46,198 nt of DNA from an uncultured Flavobacteriaceae bacterium (GCA_913062575.1 CAJXVT010000018.1:1-46198); one strand, 5' to 3'; counted from the first letter of the stretch, positions 1 to 9,207 are shown. Notes: generated by a model from the letters alone, not told the origin. Numbers and translations are program-made.

Positions 1-1965
1 AATGGATGGCAAGGAGGAGCAGTAGGTTCAGGGTATTGGAAATTGTATTCTAATACAGATTTCAATCCAGAATATGATTCTACATTAAGACATCACAATG
101 TTTTATTATCTGACCCAGAAAATGAACGAATATTATTAGGTTTTGAAGATATTAGACGTGATTATGGCTTTTGTGATAATGATTTTAACGATGCCATTTT
201 TTATGTAACAGCAAATCCATTTTCTGCAATTACAACAACAAACTATGCAGATGTAAGTAGTGCGACAGATGATGTTACTTCTGCTAGTGGTAGTGGATTG
301 GAAAGCAATGGTAAATTGGCTAGTTTAATTGCAAAACGAAATTTTAACCGTAAAAAATCCGGGGTAATATTAAATCAAAGAGAAGGACAACTACTTTATA
401 GCAAATCGAACTCTTTAAAATTAAAAACATCAAGTTCTCAACTTCGAAATTATTTGCCTGAAACAGGAATGTATGGAGATGAAGTAGCGCATATTTCAAG
501 TCCAACAGATTTATTAGAAATCACAAATGCAGATGAAGTCTTTTCTTTAGACATGTATAAGGGAGATAAAAGAGTTTCTGCCGTGTTAGCAACGGCTACA
601 AAAGGAAATGTCTATGATCACTCAAAAGCAATCTGTGATAGATTAAATAATTCTAGTCTAGAAGATGTTCGATCCGTTACAGTTAGAGGCCATAAAATTA
701 TTAGCTCAAAAATTAAAAGACCCGATTCTAAAATAGAATACACCTTAAGTTTTTCAGTAAAATTGGGAACCGCAAGTAATAAGTTGCTCAGTTTGTGGAA
801 TGTTGATCAATATCCAGAAGGAGATTATTATAATTTTCAAATATGGGGAAGTTCATTTTCTCAAGTGTTCACAATAGCAAATCATATTTTAGATAAATTC
901 ACTGAAGAAAAAACATTTACAAGTACTCCTGTAGATGATAATATCCCAACGGTATTTGTGAAATCTGGTTATTATGATAAAGGAGAGGTACATTTAAATT
1001 TGGTTAATAAAAGTAGATCGAGGTCAATCACTTTTAATGCAAATATTTCTGAAACAGAGGTATCTCCAGCCACCCAAATGACAACAACTATTGCTTTAAG
1101 TGGAGAATGGTACGAATCGTTAACTGTTGCAACAGGAACACTATTTGATATTGGTTTATCTATATCTACAGGTGTATCTGTTCAAAAAGATGCATTATAT
1201 TTAGCAGACGGACCTTGGGGTATAGATTATTTAGATGATTATGTATCGATAGACAATTTTAATGTTGAAAAAGGAGCAACAGATATAGATGAAAATTTAT
1301 ACCAAATAGAAAGAAATCCTAGTATTTCTGGACAAGTAAAAGGGACAATGAATTTGTTTAGACATTTATTACCTGGGGATCAAACATTATCCATTAGTGA
1401 GTATGGTGCAATTCAATTTGAGATAAAAAATAATGTTCCTATTGAAGTTATATTAGTCCCAGAAAATTTATCTGAATGGAATAATCGTTTGCGTACTACA
1501 ATTGCAATTAATAGTTTAAAAACAGCATATAACATTCCTTTTGAAGATTTTGTTGATGGGAATGGAAATTCATTAAAACTTGATGATATTAAAACAATTG
1601 TATTCTCTGTTAGAGGTAATTATACAAACTTTGAGAATTTTGACTTAGAATTAAACAATGTTTCTTTTGGAGCTCCAGAAGTTTTGACTGTTGATGATAT
1701 AGTATTCGAAAAAACAAAAGTTATTAATTATCCAAATCCATTTTCAAATGAAACTACTATTAAATTGGTGAATTCAAGTCAATATATAGATATACAGGTT
1801 GTTGATGTGTTAGGTAGAATTGTAGATAAGCAACGAATTAATACCAGGGCAAATAACAAAAGAGCCATATATTCCACTCCACAAAATTTGAAAACAGGAA
1901 TTTATAGGTACTTGTTTTTTGACGATAGAAAACAAAAATACAAAGGGAGCTTTGTTGTGTATTAG
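1..1965 (+). CDS. T9SS cargo protein with DUF4114 domain (5' end missing)
   Basis: The frame is open from base 1, so the gene starts upstream and 654 residues are visible. The first 75 residues match the end of a DUF4114 domain: GFEDIRRDYGFCDNDFNDA followed by IFYV is the usual acidic signature. The middle is beta-rich and I do not recognise it. The last 85 residues form a type A T9SS sorting domain (NYPNPFSNET, then DVLGRI, then GIYRY, ending KGSFVVY). The protein is therefore expected to be secreted through the outer membrane by T9SS and attached to or released from the surface. The substrate or partner is unknown. A TTG at 43 is not a likely start because coding character continues before it. 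A rho-independent terminator follows at 2007-2038. Confidence 0.85.
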   Translation, partial: NGWQGGAVGSGYWKLYSNTDFNPEYDSTLRHHNVLLSDPENERILLGFEDIRRDYGFCDNDFNDAIFYVTANPFSAITTTNYADVSSATDDVTSASGSGLESNGKLASLIAKRNFNRKKSGVILNQREGQLLYSKSNSLKLKTSSSQLRNYLPETGMYGDEVAHISSPTDLLEITNADEVFSLDMYKGDKRVSAVLATATKGNVYDHSKAICDRLNNSSLEDVRSVTVRGHKIISSKIKRPDSKIEYTLSFSVKLGTASNKLLSLWNVDQYPEGDYYNFQIWGSSFSQVFTIANHILDKFTEEKTFTSTPVDDNIPTVFVKSGYYDKGEVHLNLVNKSRSRSITFNANISETEVSPATQMTTTIALSGEWYESLTVATGTLFDIGLSISTGVSVQKDALYLADGPWGIDYLDDYVSIDNFNVEKGATDIDENLYQIERNPSISGQVKGTMNLFRHLLPGDQTLSISEYGAIQFEIKNNVPIEVILVPENLSEWNNRLRTTIAINSLKTAYNIPFEDFVDGNGNSLKLDDIKTIVFSVRGNYTNFENFDLELNNVSFGAPEVLTVDDIVFEKTKVINYPNPFSNETTIKLVNSSQYIDIQVVDVLGRIVDKQRINTRANNKRAIYSTPQNLKTGIYRYLFFDDRKQKYKGSFVVY

Positions 1966-1973
1966 ATTGTTTG

Positions 1974-2005
<32 letters not shown>

Positions 2006-2006
2006 A

Positions 2007-2038
2007 GAGGTGGAAATTTATTTTCACCTCTGTTTTTT
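2007..2038 (+). terminator. Rho-independent terminator of the DUF4114 cargo gene
   Basis: The arms GAGGTG and CACCTC (2007-2030, with extra A-T pairs inside) are followed by a T-rich run at 2031-2038. The stop codon of the convergent TPR gene (2024-2026, TGA on the minus strand) lies inside the hairpin, so the two genes share this element. Confidence 0.8.
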
Positions 2039-4093
2039 CAAGAAAAATGGTTTTTGTTTAAGATACCATTTAAATCGAAAACCAATTTCTGTAAATTTAA
2101 ACCCAGCAGCTGTTACAGAGGCAATATTACTATGATTAACAAATAAGTTAGCAATGCTTCTTTCAGAGAATTTATATCCTAATTTACCTTGAATTCTATA
2201 CGTGTTTTGTCTTTCAGTTTTTTCAATAAATTGAAAACCAGTAGCTGCATTTAAACCATAAAACCATTGATTATTTTTGATACTGTTTTCGTCTCTTAGC
2301 AAATCGATAAAAACTTCTACTGCGTTAAATTCTTTTGGACTAAAATAAATACTTGGTACTTGGTTTTTAAAAGTAATGTATTGATAATTCAATCCAGCTT
2401 TTAAAATAGGACTATTTAAGATTGTATAATAGGCAGAAGTAAATACCAGATTACGTGTATTAGTATCATTTTGTGAAGTGTAATAATACTGAGTAAACCA
2501 TCCAAAATTAAAATTAGTATTTAAACTATAGTTAGCATAATAATTATTTTGAACAATTTCTCTGCTTAATAAATCGGCATTAAAATCTTGAAGCTCTCGT
2601 TTATAACCAATAACTAAATTTTGTAGTTTGTAGGGTTTAATATTTAATGAAATATCTGTGAGAAACTGAGAGTAATCTGTAGTAATTGCTGAGGCAGTAG
2701 TAATTCCTAAATTCCCATTAAAAACAATTGTAGGTGATAATTGATAGGAAATACCCCCAAGAAAATTATGAGATGTAGCTTCTTTGTTTGAAGTAGTATT
2801 TTGAGTAGTCCTATAGGTATAATTTGTATTGAATTTTAATTTAGTAGAAATAGGAAATGTAAGACCAGAATAAAAAGAAGTCGCTTCATTATTTCCATTG
2901 TCACTACTATAAGTAACTTTAGTTTCTATAAATGGGGTAAATTCTTTATCTAAATTTTTCAAGAAAGTGACAATATCTTTTTGATTGTCGTAAAATGTTA
3001 ATGCCTTATTACCTGTTTTATACGCATCATTATATAGTCCTAAAGCTTTCAATGCGTTTGCTTTCCCCAAATTTCCATCAAAAGAGATTGAATCATTTAT
3101 TAGAATACGATTGTAATCAGTGATACTTCTTTTAAAATTACTTTTATAGATATTTAATGTTGCTCTAAGAGAAAGAACCCAGTTTTCATTTGGATGTTTT
3201 TCATTAAGCGTTTTAATTAGTGTTGCTGCTTCAATATACTTTCTATTCCATATTAAAGCTTGTGCATGACGTTCTTTTGTTTGTTGGGCTAGTAACTTGT
3301 TCGTTTCTTTATTAATTGAACTCATTGCCTTAAAACTAATCTTTAATGCTTCTTTTTCTTTTCCTTTTAAATGAGATACTAATGCAAGTCCATTTAAAGA
3401 AATTAATTTGTTTTGAGAAGAAGCACCAATTTTTTGGTAGGTAGTTTCAGCTTTTGAAAAATCATCAGAGGTAATATATACATTTGCTATATTCTGGAGT
3501 GTTTCAGTATCACTTTCAAATAATAGCAAGTTTTCTTTTAATAATGTTATCGAAGTTTTATAGTCTCCTTTTTGCACATATTGATTTGCATACCCTAAGT
3601 GTATATACTTTTTTGAAGTCAACGCGTTTAAATTACCAGGAGAAACAAGTAATGCTTTATTGACAAACTCAAGTGCCTGGTCATAGATTTTTAAATTAGA
3701 AAGAGTATTAGCATAGCCTAACAGTGCAGGGAAACTTTTGGAGTTTTCTTTAACTAAACTTTGATAATATCCTTTTGCTTTATTAAAATCTTTACTCCAC
3801 AATAAAGACTCAGCATAATTCAATTTAATTTCGAAATCTTGAGGGTATGCTTTTAATAAATCAATGAAAATTTGAACAGACTTTTTGCTATCTCCGCTTA
3901 GACCAATTGCTCTTCCGTAACAAAGTTTTGCTGTTTTGTTTGTTGGGTATTCAATTAAAATGTTTTTAAAAAAAACTTCTGCTTTATTATATTTCCCTGT
4001 TTCTAAGTATGTAAATCCTTCTTTCATGTCCTGAGCTGTACAGAAAGTTGAAAAAAAGATGAAGAAAAATAATAGTTTTGGGTTCAATTTCAT
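2024..4093 (-). CDS. TPR protein with C-terminal outer-membrane beta-barrel, probable glycan export porin
   Basis: The start at 4093 gives the signal peptide MKLNPKLLFFFIFFSTFCTAQ cut after a classical Bacteroidota TAQ-type site. Upstream ATGs at 4102 and 4111 are in frame but would leave only about 10 nt of leader after the predicted promoter at 4128-4157. Residues about 20-370 are TPR repeats (GKYNKAEVFFKNIL, YDQALEFVNKALLVSP and similar). Residues about 385-690 alternate polar and aromatic residues in amphipathic strands and end in FRFKWYL, typical of an outer-membrane barrel. Periplasmic TPR plus barrel is the architecture of PgaA, BcsC and PelB, which export polysaccharides. That, with the adjoining flippase and glycosyltransferases, suggests export of a glycan. 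It could instead be another TPR/barrel protein such as a YaiO-like one. Confidence 0.75.
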   Translation of the reverse strand: MKLNPKLLFFFIFFSTFCTAQDMKEGFTYLETGKYNKAEVFFKNILIEYPTNKTAKLCYGRAIGLSGDSKKSVQIFIDLLKAYPQDFEIKLNYAESLLWSKDFNKAKGYYQSLVKENSKSFPALLGYANTLSNLKIYDQALEFVNKALLVSPGNLNALTSKKYIHLGYANQYVQKGDYKTSITLLKENLLLFESDTETLQNIANVYITSDDFSKAETTYQKIGASSQNKLISLNGLALVSHLKGKEKEALKISFKAMSSINKETNKLLAQQTKERHAQALIWNRKYIEAATLIKTLNEKHPNENWVLSLRATLNIYKSNFKRSITDYNRILINDSISFDGNLGKANALKALGLYNDAYKTGNKALTFYDNQKDIVTFLKNLDKEFTPFIETKVTYSSDNGNNEATSFYSGLTFPISTKLKFNTNYTYRTTQNTTSNKEATSHNFLGGISYQLSPTIVFNGNLGITTASAITTDYSQFLTDISLNIKPYKLQNLVIGYKRELQDFNADLLSREIVQNNYYANYSLNTNFNFGWFTQYYYTSQNDTNTRNLVFTSAYYTILNSPILKAGLNYQYITFKNQVPSIYFSPKEFNAVEVFIDLLRDENSIKNNQWFYGLNAATGFQFIEKTERQNTYRIQGKLGYKFSERSIANLFVNHSNIASVTAAGFKFTEIGFRFKWYLKQKPFFLKKQR

Positions 4094-4127
4094 GTGTTTC
4101 ATTTTCTGCAAGTTAATGAATCAAATC

Positions 4128-4157
4128 CAAACATATTCAATATTTCACCTATACAAA
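4128..4157 (-). promoter_or_regulatory. Bacteroidota-type promoter of the TPR/barrel gene
   Basis: On the minus strand TTTG (4154-4157) is followed after 18 nt by TATGTTTG (4128-4135), a full match to TAnnTTTG. Transcription should start near 4121. This supports a start codon inside the first ORF ATG, at 4093 or 4102. Confidence 0.65.
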
Positions 4158-4246
4158 GTTTCCTCTCATCGAAATCCAAGATGTTTAAATGCATCCTTAA
4201 ATGATATTTGTAATAGAAATTACTTATAAACTTAAAACTATTTATC

Positions 4247-4525
4247 ATGGCTTTACAAATATTAGAAAACAACGGAAACTTTTACATTCAAGGTAAAATC
4301 ACATGTGATAATGTGCTAGCAATGAAACTGCATCTAGAGTATGTTTTAGAAAAGAGAAAATATGTCACTATAAACATCAGTAAAGTAACAGAAATTGACT
4401 TGGATGGAGTTGTGGCACTTACTAAAATATATCTAAATGCTTTATCAACAAAAAAGATTTTTACAATTACTGGAGTTGGTAGTAAAGACATGTACGACCA
4501 CTTTAGAGATCAGAACATTGCTTAA
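4247..4525 (+). CDS. STAS-domain protein, phospho-site Ser replaced by Asp
   Basis: The 92 residues make a single STAS (anti-anti-sigma, SpoIIAA-like) domain: an N-terminal beta hairpin, then VTINISKVTEIDLDGVVAL, then the closing strand and helix. In SpoIIAA the corresponding motif is DSSG and its second Ser is phosphorylated by the partner kinase. Here the motif is Asp51-Leu-Asp53-Gly, so the target residue is Asp, which could mimic a fixed phosphorylated state. It is followed after 40 nt by a second STAS gene and then a flippase, all on one strand, which suggests a regulatory role in the glycan locus, as SypA has for syp polysaccharide in Vibrio fischeri. No anti-sigma kinase or phosphatase is in the window. 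The family call is firm, the role is inferred. Confidence 0.8.
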   Translation: MALQILENNGNFYIQGKITCDNVLAMKLHLEYVLEKRKYVTINISKVTEIDLDGVVALTKIYLNALSTKKIFTITGVGSKDMYDHFRDQNIA

Positions 4526-4565
4526 TAAACAAATAAATTTATAATGACTACTAAATCTATTAATT

Positions 4566-4868
4566 ATGCCACTAAAAATTATAAATAATAAAGGAATCTT
4601 TGAAGTATGTGGAGAATTTACCTCAGAAAATAAAGGAAAAGTGAAAGAATATTTTAACAATCTACTTGATAATTATTACGAAGTTGTTATGTGTTTGAAT
4701 AAAATAAATAAGATTGATGAATCTGCAATTGATGTATTAAAATTTATACACAGAAAAGCAGCTAAAAGAAGTAAAGTGTTGTTTGTTCTTGGAAAAAAAA
4801 ACACAACAATAGAGAAGGCGTTTAAGGTTTTTAACATCTCATATATTTTTAAAAATGATTATAATTAA
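4566..4868 (+). CDS. STAS-domain protein with conserved phospho-Ser
   Basis: This 100-residue protein is a second single-domain STAS protein. It aligns with its neighbour without gaps across the key motif: Asp51-Glu-Ser53-Ala stands where the upstream protein has Asp51-Leu-Asp53-Gly. It thus keeps the serine that SpoIIAA-type proteins have phosphorylated. The two genes are probably old tandem duplicates, since overall identity is low. The end overlaps the flippase start by 14 nt, so translation is likely coupled. A role as a phosphorylation switch for the locus is inferred; its partner kinase is not in the window. Confidence 0.8.
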   Translation: MPLKIINNKGIFEVCGEFTSENKGKVKEYFNNLLDNYYEVVMCLNKINKIDESAIDVLKFIHRKAAKRSKVLFVLGKKNTTIEKAFKVFNISYIFKNDYN

Positions 4869-6108
4869 TTCAGTAAAAAAGAAAATTACATCTGAGCAAT
4901 TATTTATGATTAGTGCTTTGGTTGTAAATGGAGGGAACTATCTTTATAATCTTTTACTTGGAAGGATATTGGGGCCAGCATTATTTGCCGATGCGGCTAT
5001 TTTAATAACATTTCTATTGACGTTGTCTTTTGTTGCTATGACATTTCAATTGGTAACTGCAAAATTTTCAATACTATTTAGAGTAAAAACATTTAAACGT
5101 TTTGTTTCTTCAATGTATAAAAGTGCCCTATTTATAGGTGTGCCTTTTGGAGTTTTAATTATTGTTTTTGCTTCAGAATTGCAGCAGATATTTAATACAT
5201 CAACATCATCAATGTTTGTTGTTTTTGGACTTGGTGTTCCGGTATATTTCCTTATGAGTATTAACAGAGGGGTGTTTCAAGGAAAAAAAGAATTTAAATC
5301 TTTGTCTATTACATATCAAACAGAAATGCTTAGTAGGTTGTTTATAACGCTTGCTCTTCTTTTAATTTTCGGTATAGAATCTCCTGTAATAATTGCATTA
5401 GGAATTATAATTTCTTTTGTATTTGGAATGTTTCCTTTTAAATCAAAGTTGTTTTCTCTTCAACGAAATACACGTATTAGAGCAACCTATAAAAAACAAA
5501 TAAAAGCCTTTTTCATATTAACTGCGTTTTATGAGTTTACTCAAATTATTATTAATAATAGTGATATACTTTTAGTAAAACATTATTTTACTTCTTATGA
5601 TGCTGGTTTATATGCTTCTTTGGCTTTAATTGGAAGAATGGTCTATTTTATTGCTTGGATGTTTGTAATGTTATTGCTCCCTAAAGTAATACATTTAAAA
5701 AAAGAAGGTAAAAAAACGAGCGGTGTTTTATTTAAATATATAGGATACATAACACTTTTATCATGCATTATTATTACAAGTTGTGTGTTATTTCCAGAAG
5801 TTATCGTTCATGTGTTATTTGGAGAAAGCTACCTTGATATTTCTTCTCTATTGTGGAAATATGCTTTGGCTACTTCTATTTTTGCAATCTCAAACATTTT
5901 TGCCTATTACTATCTTTCTTTAGACAAATATGTTCCAGTGATTATTTCTGGTATTTTCGGACTATTACAAGTTGTTTTAATTGTTTGGTTTCACGAATCC
6001 TTAGAGCAAGTTGTGCATGTGCAAATTATTGCAATGTTCTTATTACTTATAATGCAGTTACTATTTTACGGAGCAATCTTAAGATCTGAAAATAAAGTTT
6101 TAAGATAA
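4855..6108 (+). CDS. MOP-superfamily polysaccharide flippase (Wzx/PelG-like)
   Basis: The 417-residue protein has about twelve hydrophobic segments. The opening pattern (NYLYNLLLGRILGPALFADA) is characteristic of MATE/MVF-type polysaccharide flippases, where a helix is followed by LGRxLGPxxF. It should sit in the inner membrane and move lipid-linked or growing glycan outward. The gene starts inside the last codons of the second STAS gene, which indicates coupled expression, and it precedes a GT4 glycosyltransferase gene. Both PelG and Wzx belong to this superfamily; the sequence alone does not decide between them. Adjacent GT4 and TPR/barrel genes favour a Pel-like arrangement, but this is inference. 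Confidence 0.8.
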   Translation: MIIINSVKKKITSEQLFMISALVVNGGNYLYNLLLGRILGPALFADAAILITFLLTLSFVAMTFQLVTAKFSILFRVKTFKRFVSSMYKSALFIGVPFGVLIIVFASELQQIFNTSTSSMFVVFGLGVPVYFLMSINRGVFQGKKEFKSLSITYQTEMLSRLFITLALLLIFGIESPVIIALGIIISFVFGMFPFKSKLFSLQRNTRIRATYKKQIKAFFILTAFYEFTQIIINNSDILLVKHYFTSYDAGLYASLALIGRMVYFIAWMFVMLLLPKVIHLKKEGKKTSGVLFKYIGYITLLSCIIITSCVLFPEVIVHVLFGESYLDISSLLWKYALATSIFAISNIFAYYYLSLDKYVPVIISGIFGLLQVVLIVWFHESLEQVVHVQIIAMFLLLIMQLLFYGAILRSENKVLR

Positions 6109-6187
6109 AATCTAAAAAATCATTCTTCTATTAAAATAGAACATTCATCGACATCTTTTTGCGACCTAACTAAATTAATTATGAAAT

Positions 6188-6216
6188 TTTGCATTCTTTT
6201 TTGATCTTTACTTTAG
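6188..6216 (+). promoter_or_regulatory. Possible promoter ahead of the small frameshifted ORF and GT4 gene
   Basis: TTTG at 6188-6191 is followed after 17 nt by TACTTTAG (6209-6216), one base from TAnnTTTG. It lies in the 376-nt gap 6109-6484 between the flippase and the GT4 gene. That gap otherwise holds a weak hairpin (6126-6141) and the broken small ORF at 6279-6429. Confidence 0.4.
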
Positions 6217-6278
6217 AGCTAATTTAACTCATTCTCTATTGGCATTTTTTAAGAACATTAATGTGAAATTAAACTATT

Positions 6279-6429
6279 ATGGAGAAAAATTTAAAAGAAA
6301 ATAAAAGAGTATTTAGAAAGCACTTTAGAAGAATTTAGTGATGCCTATGAAAACTATGGTATTGATATGGATAATGAAACTCAGCTTATAGAAAAAGCAT
6401 TGTATTGTATAAATGATTTATTAGCATAA
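6279..6429 (+). pseudogene. Small acidic ORF interrupted by a +1 frameshift
   Basis: An ATG at 6279 opens MEKNLKEN and then reaches a stop at 6336. Skipping one base in the A-rich run at 6293-6306 joins it to a good frame that reads KIKEYLESTLEEFSDAYE and on through GIDMDNETQLIEKALYCI to a TAA at 6427-6429. The downstream frame has no start of its own before the ATG at 6367. The joined product would be about 49 residues, acidic and helical. Three explanations fit: a real frameshift mutation, a homopolymer sequencing error, or programmed frameshifting. I recognise no family. It sits alone between the flippase and GT4 genes on their strand. Confidence 0.5.
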
Positions 6430-6484
6430 AACTTGGAATATAGTATTGCAAGTTAACATCAAGAAAACATAAAACCATCAACCT

Positions 6485-7696
6485 ATGAAACTAGCAATTG
6501 TAACGGCCTATCCACCAAGTAAAGTGACATTAAATGAATACGCTTATCATTTGGTAAAACAATTTAGACAAAAAGAAGAGATTACAGAACTTATTTTATT
6601 AACAGATACAACTAAAGGATCGAAAACCTTAGATTTTGTAGAAGAAGGATGTAAAATAACGATTAAAGAATGTTGGTCTTTTAATGGCTATGCAAACGTT
6701 TTTAATGTTACAAAAGCGTTGAATGAAACAAAGCCAGATAGCGTATTGTTTAATTTGCAATTTATGAAGTTTGGTGATAAAAAAATACCTGCAGCTCTTG
6801 GATTGTTGTTGCCATTAGTTTGTAAAATTAAACGCATACCAACAATTGTTTTATTACACAATATTTTAGAACAAGTAGATTTGAAAAAAGCAGGGTTTAC
6901 ATCTAGTAAAATATTACAGAAAATATATGGTTTTATTGGAAATACACTAACAAGAATAATTTTGAAAGCAGATATTGTTGCAGTAACGATGAAAAAATAT
7001 GTTGGAGTTTTAGAGAAAAAATATAAAGTAAAAAATGTAATAGCAATACCACATGGTACTTTTGAGGTTTTAAAAAAACCAACATATAAATTACCGAAAG
7101 GAGCATTGAAAATTATGACGTTTGGGAAATTTGGTACTTATAAAAAAGTGGAGCTTTTAATTGAAGCTGTTCAGAAGGTTAGAAAATCTACAGGGATGGA
7201 TTTAGAAATTGTTATAGCAGGGACTGATAATCCAAACGTACCTGGGTATTTAGAAAATGTTAAAAGAAGATTTGCATATGTTCCTAAGTTAATATTTACT
7301 GGATATGTTGAAGAATCAGATGTGTCTAAATTATTTAAGGAAAGTGCAGTTGTAGTTTTTCCATATACCTCAACTACAGGTAGTTCTGGAGTTTTACATC
7401 AAGCAGGAAGTTATGGGAAAGCTGTAATTATGCCAGATTTAGGTGATTTAGCATTGTTAGTGAAAGAAGAGGGATATCAAGCAGAGTTTTTTAAACCAAC
7501 TAGTGTAATAAGTCTCGCTAAATCAATTGAAGAAATTGTAACAAACGAAGCGTATAGAATAGCTTTAGGAATTGCTAACTACAAAGCGGCAACAGCTTAT
7601 CCAATGTCCAAAATCACAGATATATACATGGAGACGTTTGATAATATTACAAAGAATACGAAGCATAAAAAAAACATTACATATCTAGTGAATTAA
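6485..7696 (+). CDS. Glycosyltransferase family 4 (GT-B fold)
   Basis: The 403-residue protein opens with MKLAIVTAYPPSK, the usual first strand of GT4 enzymes. The C-terminal Rossmann half (from about residue 200) has LKIMTFGKFGTYKKVELLI, the sugar-nucleotide region VVFPYTSTTGSSGVLHQAGS and the GKAVIMPDLG segment. It lacks membrane segments and should act in the cytoplasm, adding a sugar to a lipid-linked or growing glycan. The donor sugar cannot be read from the sequence. The gene follows the flippase on the same strand and its stop overlaps the convergent GH5-like gene by 4 nt (7693-7696). In Pel systems the polymerising PelF is also a GT4 enzyme; equivalence is a hypothesis. Confidence 0.85.
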   Translation: MKLAIVTAYPPSKVTLNEYAYHLVKQFRQKEEITELILLTDTTKGSKTLDFVEEGCKITIKECWSFNGYANVFNVTKALNETKPDSVLFNLQFMKFGDKKIPAALGLLLPLVCKIKRIPTIVLLHNILEQVDLKKAGFTSSKILQKIYGFIGNTLTRIILKADIVAVTMKKYVGVLEKKYKVKNVIAIPHGTFEVLKKPTYKLPKGALKIMTFGKFGTYKKVELLIEAVQKVRKSTGMDLEIVIAGTDNPNVPGYLENVKRRFAYVPKLIFTGYVEESDVSKLFKESAVVVFPYTSTTGSSGVLHQAGSYGKAVIMPDLGDLALLVKEEGYQAEFFKPTSVISLAKSIEEIVTNEAYRIALGIANYKAATAYPMSKITDIYMETFDNITKNTKHKKNITYLVN

Positions 7697-9207
7697 TCTT
7701 TAGAAATGTATTTAAAAGAAGGTTTCTTTTTCCCGTTTTTATCTATAAAACCAAAATACTCTTGGGCTTTTCTTCTCCAAGGAAGTTTTCCAACTACTTC
7801 TTTGGGGATTTTAGTAAAATCATATAGTGTCCAAGACATGAACGAAATACCCTGTTCACTTAATTGTTCTTGCATATATTTATAATACTTACTTTGTTTG
7901 TCTTCAGAACTCCCAAATGGTTTCCAAAAACCTTTGTACGAGGTAGTTCCAAATTCAGTTACTATAATTTGTTTCGAAGAAATTTCTTTTTTTAAAGAAG
8001 CATACGTGTTTTTGAAATTCACATTTTTCTTATAGTAATGAAAAGAGATAAAGTCGACTTTGTTTTTTAAAATCACAGCACTTTTTGCATTTGACCAACC
8101 AATAGTAATAGGATGCTTTTTGTCTATTGACTTCACTACAACAGACATTCTTTTAAGCCAACTTGTAACGTTGATTTTACCTCGAGAATCGAAATCCAGA
8201 TCTGGCTCATTTTTAATATCCCAAGCTAATAAAGCAGGATGGTCTTTAAAACGAGATACAATTTCAATTGCATGTTTTTGATTCAGTGTCCAATTCAAAA
8301 CAGAGTAATCACCATAAAAATCAAATAACGTAATCATTACTTTCAATTCATTGGTGTGAGCAACATCCAAAACTTGTTTTAATTTTTTTAATTTTTCTGA
8401 ATTTACTTTTGCTTTTCCAAAATCTTCATATGGAATAAAAATTCTAATCGTATTTAATCCTGCAGTCTTAATAATTTTAAAATCAACATCAATTATTGTG
8501 TCATTAAACTCTTTACCAAACATATTCCATGGTGTTTTTTGAGGGTAATAATTAATTCCTTTTATGTCAAGTGTAGCGTCAATTTTTCTGGTATTAAATC
8601 TATTGACTTTAGATACATCCTCTCTGATTAAATGTCTAACACGCCAAAAACCATCTTCTAACAAAAGAATTATTTTATACGTAGCAGTTTCATAGGTTTC
8701 AAGAAAAAAAGTGTTATTACTATATATGCGTTTATATTCAAGAACATTTTTATCTGTTAATACAACTAATTGACCATCTTCGCTAAAAAAGTCTAAAGTT
8801 AAATGATGTGCTAATGTAGTTCCATCAATCGTTATTTTTTTTAACTTATTTTGTTTGATGATGCTGAAAATATTTTTTCTAGCACTTTCTGTATAATAAT
8901 CATCAATACCCGCTTTTAAATTTGTTTTGTATGCAACATGTCTTACATACCAAGCATCTAAATAGTCATTTTCAATTTCAGAAAGTGTTTGGTCATCCAT
9001 CTGTCTTCCTTTGTTCTTTAGGGGAGCCCAAGTTAATTCTGGAAGGTATTGCTCAATTTTTTTTAACTCGGTATGTAGCATTTTACTTCTATCTGCTCCG
9101 GTATTTAAATAACTATACAAAGCACCAACGCCATACACTAAAAACAATGTAATTGCAACATAGGAAAGAAGTATTAGTGCTCTTAAAATATTTCTATTTT
9201 TTACCAT
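7693..9207 (-). CDS. Membrane-anchored GH5-like (cellulase clan) glycoside hydrolase
   Basis: Residues 8-33 form one N-terminal membrane helix without a cleavage site, so this is a type II protein facing the periplasm. Residues about 60-195 form an unassigned domain with an NTF2-like look. Residues about 210-500 are a GH5-like TIM barrel: GINYYP, then LNTIRIFIPYEDFG, the acid/base region WDIKNEPD near residue 335, SFHYY, and the nucleophile region IIVTEFGTTSY near residue 418. Both catalytic Glu are present. The substrate is likely a beta-linked glycan, perhaps the product of this locus, as glycan synthesis operons often carry a hydrolase. The start codon overlaps the stop of the upstream gene by 7 nt (ATGGTAA), which marks a three-gene operon with 9201-13567. 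Confidence 0.8.
   Translation of the reverse strand: MVKNRNILRALILLSYVAITLFLVYGVGALYSYLNTGADRSKMLHTELKKIEQYLPELTWAPLKNKGRQMDDQTLSEIENDYLDAWYVRHVAYKTNLKAGIDDYYTESARKNIFSIIKQNKLKKITIDGTTLAHHLTLDFFSEDGQLVVLTDKNVLEYKRIYSNNTFFLETYETATYKIILLLEDGFWRVRHLIREDVSKVNRFNTRKIDATLDIKGINYYPQKTPWNMFGKEFNDTIIDVDFKIIKTAGLNTIRIFIPYEDFGKAKVNSEKLKKLKQVLDVAHTNELKVMITLFDFYGDYSVLNWTLNQKHAIEIVSRFKDHPALLAWDIKNEPDLDFDSRGKINVTSWLKRMSVVVKSIDKKHPITIGWSNAKSAVILKNKVDFISFHYYKKNVNFKNTYASLKKEISSKQIIVTEFGTTSYKGFWKPFGSSEDKQSKYYKYMQEQLSEQGISFMSWTLYDFTKIPKEVVGKLPWRRKAQEYFGFIDKNGKKKPSFKYISKD

Noticed and set aside
4288..4660. Minus-strand ORFs of 67 and 71 codons over the STAS genes
   Set aside because: The STAS frames have clear domain motifs, and the opposite frames have none.
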